From the NCBI RefSeq assembly GCF_900115585.1, contig NZ_FOWZ01000003.1:186001-250000 (forward strand): a stretch of 64,000 nucleotides of DNA. Direction: 5' to 3'. Within the stretch, counting starts at the first letter, position 1. Each line of letters begins with the position of its first letter. Made by a program: the position numbers and the translations under genes. Shown piece by piece: positions 36,377-43,463 of the stretch. This DNA is from Qipengyuania nanhaisediminis. GTDB lineage: Bacteria; Pseudomonadota; Alphaproteobacteria; Sphingomonadales; Sphingomonadaceae. Under the pieces are notes generated by a model that did not search any database, was not told the DNA's origin, and saw nothing but the letters and a program-made list of their open reading frames with translations.

Positions 36377-38409
36377 CCCTGCGGCACGAACTCGATCGCG
36401 AAGCCGCCTGCGGGCGCAAGGCGAAGATCGAGCGTCTGGTCGGCTGTTACGGTCATGGTCTCGACATCCATCGCATGGCGGTCCGCGCCAAGTCCATCGG
36501 CATTCGCGCCATCACGCCAGATCGTTGCGGCATAGGACTTGCCGGGATCGAGGAAGGACAGCGGGACCGAGGCGACGCGCTCATCCGCATCGGTGACTGC
36601 GCCCACATACCAGTTGAGCGTATCGCGATCGCGGCGGGCTATGACGGCGTATTCGCCGACCTTGCCATCGACAAGCAGGCTCTCTGCCCAGTCGGCCGGA
36701 ACGCGTTTCACGAAGTCGAGGGCGCGAGGATATTTCGCCAGGTTTTCAGGCAGGTCCGCGACCATCTGTATCGGCGAATAGATCGCGACATAAAAGGCCA
36801 GCTGGCGCGCAAGCGTGCTCGGGAGGTCGGGAGCGGTCGCGCCGCGCCCTTCGAGCGAGAATACGCCCGGCGTATAGTCCATCGGACCCGACAGCATCCG
36901 AGTGAAGATGAGTTCGGGCACATGGCCCGGATCGTTCTTCGGCACCGCCCATGCATCGTATTCCGCCCCGCGTGCGCCCTCGCGGCTGACCCAGTTTGGA
37001 TAGGTGCGGCGCAGTCCCGTGTCCTTCACCGGTTCATGCGGGTTCATGGCGATCTTGTGCTCGGCCGCTTCCTTCACAACCTTCAGGTGATGGCGGACCA
37101 TCTCCTGCCCGTCGTGCCAGACGAAGGTCTCGCCCATGCCGCCTTCACCGGCGGGTGCGATGACGCCGCCAGCATCGGCGACATAGCCGCTCTTCACGGC
37201 GTCGATGCCCAGGCTTTCATAGAAGGCCATCGCGTCTTCGAGCTGTTCCTCGTAGACCTTGATATTGCCGCCTGTTTCATGGTGGCCGATAATGCACACG
37301 CCCTTTTCTTCGGCATAGCGCGCCACTTCCTCGATATCGAAATCGGGATAGGCGGTGGTGAAATCGAACTCGCGGCCGTTGCCGAACCAGGTGCCGTCCC
37401 AGCCCAGGTTCCAGCCTTCGATCAGGACGCCGCGAAAGCCGTGTTCGGCGGCGAAATCGATGTGCCGTTTGGCGTTTTCGGTGGTCGCGCCGTGCTTCTC
37501 ACCGCTTGCCCAGCTGCTGTCATCGAGGTGCATTTCCCACCAGATGCCGATGTATTTGTGCGGCGTGAACCAGCTCACATCGCCGAGCTTGTTGGGCTCG
37601 TTGAGGTTGAGGATGATATTGCTCTCGAACAGGCCCTTGGGGCCGCCTGCGATCTGGATCGTGCGCCACGGCGTGGTGAAGGCGCCTTCGCGGATTACCT
37701 TGGGACCGCGCGGCGACGGCGCCAGCTGGGCGCGGAAGCGCGTGTCGTCCACGCGGCGCAGCCACATGCCCGAATAGTCGACCAGTGCCGCCTCGTGGAA
37801 AGAGAGGTGCAGGCCATTGTCGAGCACCATGGTGACCGGCGTGTGCACGGTCGAAAGCGCGCTCACCGGGGTCTTCGAATAGAGATATTCATAGCGATTC
37901 CAGTCGCCTGCGGGGATCGACCAGGCCTTGCCATCGGCGGCAATATTGAACTCGGTCAGTTCCTCCGCGATGCGATAGACGGGCTGGCGCTCCGTCTCCG
38001 GGAATTCGACGCGGAAGCCCAGACCATCGTCGAACACACGCATGCGCACGGTAATTTCGCGCGCGTCCTCATCGCGCTGGCGGAAGGTGAGGGCCAGTTC
38101 GTTGTGGATGTCCTGCACCCACTGGCGCTCGCCCCAGGGTTGCTCCCAGGTGCTGGCGTGGCTTTCCTCGCGAAAGGCGACCACTTCGAAATTGCGGCGC
38201 ATCGGGTCCGCGTCGGTGAAGGCGAAGCCGAGGTTCGACTTGGCGATGACCGGCACGCCATCGCGCGTGACTTCGTAATAAGGAATGCCTTCGCCGTCCG
38301 CGTCGAGCGTTACCGCGATACGCCCGTCGGGCGACGTGACTGTTTCCGCCTGCGCCGTAGCGATCGGCAGGAGCGAGGCACCGATGAAGAGGGCGATATG
38401 GCGGATCAT
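36373..38409 (-). CDS. GH97 alpha-glucosidase, SusB type
   Basis: 678 aa periplasmic glycosidase, start at ATG 38407-38409 with signal MIRHIALFIGASLLPIATAQA. It hydrolyses terminal alpha-glucosyl bonds of maltodextrins. Catalytic (beta/alpha)8 domain includes GVLIEGWNLGWDG, IIGHHETGGN, and the block from HEP to RGAE. The Glu of HEP and the Glu of RGAE are 24 residues apart, exactly as Glu508 and Glu532 of Bacteroides SusB, so the enzyme should be an inverting one with calcium. Overlaps the GH13 glucosidase as ATGA and the halogenase as GTGA. Confidence 0.93.
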   Translation of the reverse strand: MIRHIALFIGASLLPIATAQAETVTSPDGRIAVTLDADGEGIPYYEVTRDGVPVIAKSNLGFAFTDADPMRRNFEVVAFREESHASTWEQPWGERQWVQDIHNELALTFRQRDEDAREITVRMRVFDDGLGFRVEFPETERQPVYRIAEELTEFNIAADGKAWSIPAGDWNRYEYLYSKTPVSALSTVHTPVTMVLDNGLHLSFHEAALVDYSGMWLRRVDDTRFRAQLAPSPRGPKVIREGAFTTPWRTIQIAGGPKGLFESNIILNLNEPNKLGDVSWFTPHKYIGIWWEMHLDDSSWASGEKHGATTENAKRHIDFAAEHGFRGVLIEGWNLGWDGTWFGNGREFDFTTAYPDFDIEEVARYAEEKGVCIIGHHETGGNIKVYEEQLEDAMAFYESLGIDAVKSGYVADAGGVIAPAGEGGMGETFVWHDGQEMVRHHLKVVKEAAEHKIAMNPHEPVKDTGLRRTYPNWVSREGARGAEYDAWAVPKNDPGHVPELIFTRMLSGPMDYTPGVFSLEGRGATAPDLPSTLARQLAFYVAIYSPIQMVADLPENLAKYPRALDFVKRVPADWAESLLVDGKVGEYAVIARRDRDTLNWYVGAVTDADERVASVPLSFLDPGKSYAATIWRDGANADGLGADRHAMDVETMTVTADQTLDLRLAPAGGFAIEFVPQG

Positions 38410-39992
38410 GTGTCGGTCTCCAGGATGATGGCGGCGAAGGGGGGGAGGGCGGTCGGCTCCGCGCCGTTGATCGCAAGCAGCGTCCGGCCTTCGCAGTCGT
38501 CGCAAAGTACCGGCTTGCTGCCGAGGTTGAAGCGGCAGCGCAGGCGCTGGCCGCCGGCTTCGCGCACCAGTTCCAGCAGGTCGCCGTCGTGATTGCATTC
38601 CACCACGCGGCCATGGTGCAGGGCCGGGTTCGCCTTGCGCAATGCGATCGCCTGCTTGGTGAATTCGAGCAAGGAGTTCGCATCGCCCTGCTGCGCAGCA
38701 ACCGAGCGAGGACGATTGTCGTCGCCAACCGGGAGCCATGGTGCGGAGCTGCCGAAGCCGGCGCATTCGCTATCGTCCCATGGCATGGGGGTGCGCGCAC
38801 CGTCGCGGCTCAATGTGAGCGGCCAGTTCGCAATCGCCTCCGGATCGTGCAGCTGGTCGAAGGGAATATCGACCTGTGTCAGGCCGAGTTCCTCGCCGTA
38901 ATAGAGGATCGCGTTACCGCGCAGGCTCATCAGGAGGAGTGTCTTGAGGCGCGCGAAGGCATCTCTATCCTCCGGCTTGCACCACCGACTGAGCGCACGG
39001 GGCGCATCGTGGTTTTCGAAAGCCCAGCTCGGCCAGCCCAGGCCCGGCTCTTCCGGCCATTCGGCGAGGGCGGAGCAGACCAGCTGCGGGGTCAGCGCGT
39101 CGGCATAGAGGAAGTTGAACCCGTAAGCGGAGTTGAGGTGCGTCTCGCCTTCGGTAAAGGCCTTCATTTCGCGCACGGCGTCGTCGCCGCCGACTTCGGC
39201 GACGGTGAAAATACCGTCGAATTCGTCGGTCAGCGCGCGGATCCGCTCGATGAAGGCGGGGATGTCCGCATGGCTCTGGTTATAGGTCTTGAGCTGGAAG
39301 TCGAATGGCCGGGTGCGCTGCTTGTCCGTCGGCGGGGCGGGCGGATTGTCGCGCAATTGCGGGTCGTGCATCGCAAAGTTTAGCGCATCGATGCGGAAGC
39401 CGTCCACACCGCGCTCGAGCCAGAAGCGCATGACGTCCAGCACCGCCTGCTGCGCTTCGCGGTTGTGGAGGTTGAGCTGCGGCTGGCTCGATAGGAAATT
39501 GTGCAGGTAATACTGCCCGCGCCTCGCGTCCCAGGTCCACGCCGGACCGCCGAAGACCGATTGCCAGTTCGAGGGCGGCGAGCCGTCGGGCTTGGCATCG
39601 GCCCAGACATACCAGTCGGCCTTGGGGTTGTCGCGGCTGGAGCGGCTTTCGCTAAACCAGTCATGCTCGTCCGAAGTGTGCGAATAGACCTGGTCGATCA
39701 GTACCTTGAGGCCGAGTTCATGGGACCGGGCGATGACTGCGTCGAAGTCTTCCAGCGTGCCGAAGATCGGGTCGACATCGCAATAATCCGATACGTCGTA
39801 GCCGAAATCCTTCATCGGCGATTTGAAGAAAGGCGAGATCCAGATCGCATCCGCGCCAAGTTCGGCAATGTGCGGCAGGCGCTGCGTGATGCCCGGAAGG
39901 TCGCCGATGCCATCGCCATTCGAATCCATGAAGCTGCGCGGATAGATCTGGTAGATCACCGCACCCTTCCACCAAGGCAGCTTGCCACTCAT
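38406..39992 (-). CDS. GH13 alpha-glucosidase, cytoplasmic
   Basis: 528 aa from ATG 39990-39992 (MSGKLPWWKGAVIYQIYPRS), no signal peptide, so cytoplasmic. GH13 motifs: GADAIWISPFF, DQVYSHTSDEH, GVDGFRIDALNF (nucleophile Asp), FTVAEVGG (acid Glu) and FENHDAPR (third Asp). QPQLN instead of QPDLN is as in alpha-1,4-acting glucosidases of the oligoglucosidase group (from memory, subfamily 23). It would split maltose and short dextrins delivered by the transporter at 47.6 kb. Overlaps its neighbours by 4 bases on both sides. Confidence 0.92.
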   Translation of the reverse strand: MSGKLPWWKGAVIYQIYPRSFMDSNGDGIGDLPGITQRLPHIAELGADAIWISPFFKSPMKDFGYDVSDYCDVDPIFGTLEDFDAVIARSHELGLKVLIDQVYSHTSDEHDWFSESRSSRDNPKADWYVWADAKPDGSPPSNWQSVFGGPAWTWDARRGQYYLHNFLSSQPQLNLHNREAQQAVLDVMRFWLERGVDGFRIDALNFAMHDPQLRDNPPAPPTDKQRTRPFDFQLKTYNQSHADIPAFIERIRALTDEFDGIFTVAEVGGDDAVREMKAFTEGETHLNSAYGFNFLYADALTPQLVCSALAEWPEEPGLGWPSWAFENHDAPRALSRWCKPEDRDAFARLKTLLLMSLRGNAILYYGEELGLTQVDIPFDQLHDPEAIANWPLTLSRDGARTPMPWDDSECAGFGSSAPWLPVGDDNRPRSVAAQQGDANSLLEFTKQAIALRKANPALHHGRVVECNHDGDLLELVREAGGQRLRCRFNLGSKPVLCDDCEGRTLLAINGAEPTALPPFAAIILETDT

Positions 39993-41830
39993 TCGGCAGT
40001 CTCCGCGACGCGGCAAACGGCCCAGCCGAATGCGGGTAGCGAGAAAGCCGCGCTGCCTGGAGCTATGACGCCAGCGGGGCAGGCCCCGGCAAGCTGCTCG
40101 AACGAGCGGGCGTCGTAGCCCAGCGTCACATTTGCCTGCTGCGCCTCGCCGCTGGTATTGAACACGGCAAGGTATTCCTGCCCCTCATCGGGATCGAAAC
40201 GGCTCACTGCAAAAATGCCGGGCTCCTGGCCGTAGTGACGGATCACCTGCTTCCCGCGCAGCAATGCCGGGTGCGCGCGGCGCATTTGCGAGAATTCGGC
40301 AATCAGGCGGAAGAGCGGGTGGTTCTCGTCGAAATTGCTGTCCGTAGTGGTTGCATCGGTACCGATCAGGACGTTGTCGTTGTAGCTGTCCGTCCGGCTG
40401 GGAAACATGTCCTCGCGCGCGGCCTGGTCGTTACCATCGCCGACGAAACCCTGCTCCGCACCGTAATAGATGACGGGCGATCCGCGCAGCGTCAGCAGCA
40501 TCGCATGGGCAAGCTTGGTTCGCGCCAGCATTTCCTCGTTCGAGATATCCGGATTGTCCCACCGCAGCATGGTGGTGAAGCGGCCCATGTCGTGATTGCC
40601 GAGGAATGTCGGCATGGCCAATGCGGCCTCTTCCCCGCCTTCATACAGCACATCGCCATCGAACAGTTCATTGAGGATGTAAGTGCCCTTGTTCTGGCTC
40701 ACGACCTCGCGAATGCCCTGCTGGAAGGCGAAGTCGAGCACGGCCGGAAAGCCGTCGCGACGGGTATATTGCGCGATGTAGCCGTTGTCGTGGTCGTCGC
40801 GGTAGACTTCGCCGAAGATATGGAAGTTCGGGATGCCGCTTTCGCGTGCTGCCTCCAGCATGGCGGGCACGAAGGTCTGCCAGAACTCCGGATTGACGTG
40901 GCGCGCGGTATCGATGCGGAAGCCATCGATGCCGGTGCTGCGGATCCAGTCCGCATAGATATCGACCATGCCTTCCAGCACGCGGGGGTGTTCGGTGAAG
41001 AGATCGTCGAGCCCGACAAAATCGCCGAAGCGGCTGCTTTCGCCGGTGAAGGTCGTGTCGCCGCGATTGTGGTAATAGATCGGATCGTTGAGCCAGGCGG
41101 GGACTTTCACGTCGCGCTCTGCCTCGGGGACCACGGGGGAATAAGCGTAATCGGGATTGCGCAGCTTGGCGAAATTCGCGTCGCTGCGGTCCTCGTGACC
41201 CATGAAGCCGGGGTTGATCGCTTCTGCGGTGACCGGTCCGCGCGTCGAATAGGGATAATCGCCGAGACTGCGATAGGCATATCCGGTCTCGTCGCCCTCG
41301 GCATAGCGGATCACGTCGGCGGTGTGGTTGGTAATGATATCCATGTAGACCTTCATCCCGCGCGCATGGGCGGCATTGACGAAGGTCTTGAACTCCTCGC
41401 GCGTACCGAAATGGCCGTCCGGACGCGTGAAGTCGGTCACCCAGTATCCGTGATAGCCCGCGCTCTCATCCCCTTCCGGCCCCTGGACGGGCTTGTTCTG
41501 AAAGATGGGCGCGAACCAGATTGCCGTGACGCCGAGGTTTTCCAGATAATCGATACGCTGCGTCAGCCCCTTCAGGTCACCGCCGTGAAAGAAGCCCTTG
41601 TGTGACGGGTCGAAGCCCGTCTCCAGCCGGCCGCCGGTGAAATCGCCCAGATCATTGGAAGTGTCGCCGTTCTCGAAGCGGTCCGGCAGGACGAAATAGA
41701 CGATTTCCTCGCTCGGCAGGCGGTCGCGAAAGCTCTGTTCGGCTGCGACCAGTGTGCTTTCCAGCGAGGTTTGGGCGCTGGCGCATGATGCGAGGCCGAG
41801 GGCGAGAAGCGGGAGTGTCAGGCGGATCAT
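39989..41830 (-). CDS. Lipoprotein alpha-amylase (GH13)
   Basis: 613 aa. Signal MIRLTLPLLALGLASC with lipobox Cys16 makes it an envelope lipoprotein, probably on the outer membrane. The catalytic domain has VYMDIITNHTAD, GIDGFRIDTARHV (nucleophile), HIFGEVYRDD (acid) and LGNHDMGRF (Asp). About 100 N-terminal residues before the barrel include IVYFVLPDRFENGD and GDLKGLTQRIDYL, typical of extracellular amylases. It would fragment starch or dextrins for the TonB receptor or in the periplasm. ATGA overlap with the upstream halogenase gene. Confidence 0.92.
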   Translation of the reverse strand: MIRLTLPLLALGLASCASAQTSLESTLVAAEQSFRDRLPSEEIVYFVLPDRFENGDTSNDLGDFTGGRLETGFDPSHKGFFHGGDLKGLTQRIDYLENLGVTAIWFAPIFQNKPVQGPEGDESAGYHGYWVTDFTRPDGHFGTREEFKTFVNAAHARGMKVYMDIITNHTADVIRYAEGDETGYAYRSLGDYPYSTRGPVTAEAINPGFMGHEDRSDANFAKLRNPDYAYSPVVPEAERDVKVPAWLNDPIYYHNRGDTTFTGESSRFGDFVGLDDLFTEHPRVLEGMVDIYADWIRSTGIDGFRIDTARHVNPEFWQTFVPAMLEAARESGIPNFHIFGEVYRDDHDNGYIAQYTRRDGFPAVLDFAFQQGIREVVSQNKGTYILNELFDGDVLYEGGEEAALAMPTFLGNHDMGRFTTMLRWDNPDISNEEMLARTKLAHAMLLTLRGSPVIYYGAEQGFVGDGNDQAAREDMFPSRTDSYNDNVLIGTDATTTDSNFDENHPLFRLIAEFSQMRRAHPALLRGKQVIRHYGQEPGIFAVSRFDPDEGQEYLAVFNTSGEAQQANVTLGYDARSFEQLAGACPAGVIAPGSAAFSLPAFGWAVCRVAETAE

Positions 41831-43344
41831 GCGGAAGCTTCCTGCTGGGGAGAGAGATTGGCGAAGCGGGTGAGGAAATCGCGATGCGAGGGCATTTGCC
41901 GCGCTTCTTCGACGAGCGCTGCTTCGGTTCCGTCCAGAAGCTTGCGCAAATCGTCGTCGCTAAGCGCGTCGGCGAGGCGGTTGTAGTCGCGCGGCTCGAC
42001 GCCCTGTCCGGCGAAAACCTGGAACCAGCCCACTTCGGTGAACAATTCCTCGTGTTCGCGGTGGATGAAGCCGGTGGCGCGCCAGTTTTCCAGCTTCGCC
42101 GCCAACGTGTCCGGCAAGCTCATGTGCCGGACTGCGTCCCAGAAGGGTTCGCCCTCGCGCTCGTTGGCCGAGTAGTGAAGGACCAGAAAATCGCGAATGC
42201 GCGTCCATTCGAACTGCGCCTGGTCATTGAACCAGTCGACGATCGCGGGATCGGGCGTCTTGGCCGGCAAGACGGAAAGGAACCGGCTGACCGCGCTTTG
42301 CACGAGGTGGATGCTGGTCGACTCAAGCGGCTCCATAAAGCCTGCTGCCAGCCCTAGCGCGAGGCAGTTGCCGTGCCAGTGCTTGCAGCGCTTCCCGGTC
42401 GTGAAGCGGATCGGCTTGGGATCGGCCTGCGGTGAGCCGTCGAGATTGCCGAGGAGCAAGCGGACCGCCTCGTTATCGTCGAGGTGCGATGACGAATAGA
42501 CCAGCCCGTTGCCGATGCGATGCTGCAGCGGGATGCGCCATTGCCACCCGGCCCTATGCGCGATGGAGCGTGTGTAAGGCGTGAAGTCGCCGCCGTTTTC
42601 GCATGGGACGGCCATGGCGCGGTCGCAGGGAAGGAAGCGGGACCAGTCGTCGAAACCGGTCTCCAGCGCCTGTTCGATCAGCAGGCCGCGAAAGCCGGTG
42701 CAATCGATGAAGAAATCGGCCTCGATCCGGCGGTCATCGCCCAGATCCAGTGCGGTGATGGTTCCGCTTTCGCCATTCTGTTCGACCCGCGCGATTGTGC
42801 CTTCGACACGCGTTACGCCGCGTTGTTCGGAATATCTGCGCAAGAAGGCGGCATAGAGACCGGCGTCGAAATGATAGGCGTAGGGCATTGCGGGCGTATG
42901 CGCGATGCGCGGGCCACGGCGCATCTTGAGCGCGCGCGCTGCCATCTCGTTCAGCGAATAGTTGGCCAGCGGTTTTGCCCAACCGGCCTGGTTTGCGCGC
43001 AGCCAGTAATGATGGAACGGGAGCAAGCCGTGCGCTCGGCCGACAGGGCCGAAAGCGTGCATATAGGCCTCACCCTCTCGCTTCCAGCCATCGAACTCGA
43101 TGCCCAGCTTGAAGGTGGCCCTGGTTTCACGCAGGAATTCGGCTTCGTCGAGGCCAAGGGCGTTATTGAGCAGGTGGATCTGAGGGATCGTGGCTTCGCC
43201 GACGCCGACGGTTCCGATTTCCGCGCTTTCTACCAGCGTGACCCGGTGCGTGGCGGGCAGGAACCGCGCCAGCAGCGCGGCCGCCATCCAGCCAGCGGTC
43301 CCGCCGCCGGCAATGCAGATATCGAAGGTTTCCTGGTCGGTCAC
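41827..43344 (-). CDS. Tryptophan halogenase family flavoprotein (second copy)
   Basis: 505 aa from ATG 43344. FAD loop CIAGGGTAGWMAAALL, Lys79 in ATFKLGIEFDGW, the WxWxIP motif as WQWRIP, and FMEPLESTSIH. It is clearly related to, but diverged from, the copy at 34880-36376, so the duplication is old. It overlaps the lipoprotein amylase by 4 bases and follows the TonB receptor gene after a 119-base gap holding a strong hairpin. A role in halogenating a small aromatic compound is unproven in this setting; a peptide or protein Trp may be modified instead. Confidence 0.88.
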   Translation of the reverse strand: MTDQETFDICIAGGGTAGWMAAALLARFLPATHRVTLVESAEIGTVGVGEATIPQIHLLNNALGLDEAEFLRETRATFKLGIEFDGWKREGEAYMHAFGPVGRAHGLLPFHHYWLRANQAGWAKPLANYSLNEMAARALKMRRGPRIAHTPAMPYAYHFDAGLYAAFLRRYSEQRGVTRVEGTIARVEQNGESGTITALDLGDDRRIEADFFIDCTGFRGLLIEQALETGFDDWSRFLPCDRAMAVPCENGGDFTPYTRSIAHRAGWQWRIPLQHRIGNGLVYSSSHLDDNEAVRLLLGNLDGSPQADPKPIRFTTGKRCKHWHGNCLALGLAAGFMEPLESTSIHLVQSAVSRFLSVLPAKTPDPAIVDWFNDQAQFEWTRIRDFLVLHYSANEREGEPFWDAVRHMSLPDTLAAKLENWRATGFIHREHEELFTEVGWFQVFAGQGVEPRDYNRLADALSDDDLRKLLDGTEAALVEEARQMPSHRDFLTRFANLSPQQEASA

Positions 43345-43360
43345 GAGCTCACCCTATGGG

Positions 43361-43408
43361 AGCCTGCCGGGATTGCCATCCTTGGGCGGACAACTTTCCC
43401 GGCAGGCT
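43361..43408. terminator. 12-base-pair hairpin between receptor gene and enzyme genes
   Basis: AGCCTGCCGGGA (43361-43372) pairs perfectly with TCCCGGCAGGCT (43397-43408) around a 24-base loop. It sits between the stop of the TonB receptor and the start of the halogenase, with no T-run. It probably protects the 3' end of the receptor message or attenuates read-through, giving more receptor than enzymes, as REP hairpins do between malE and malF in E. coli. Confidence 0.65.
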
Positions 43409-43463
43409 GGGAGGCCGGACGATGGAACTGCTTGCGCATATCCGCCGCCCGATCGGAGGAGCC

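Noticed and set aside
36475-38592. 705-codon open frame on the plus strand opposite the GH97 gene
   Set aside because: It is the antisense shadow of a GC-rich gene whose third positions avoid stops. The product is Arg/Ala/Val/His-rich, lacks recognisable domains and overlaps a well-supported GH97 enzyme.
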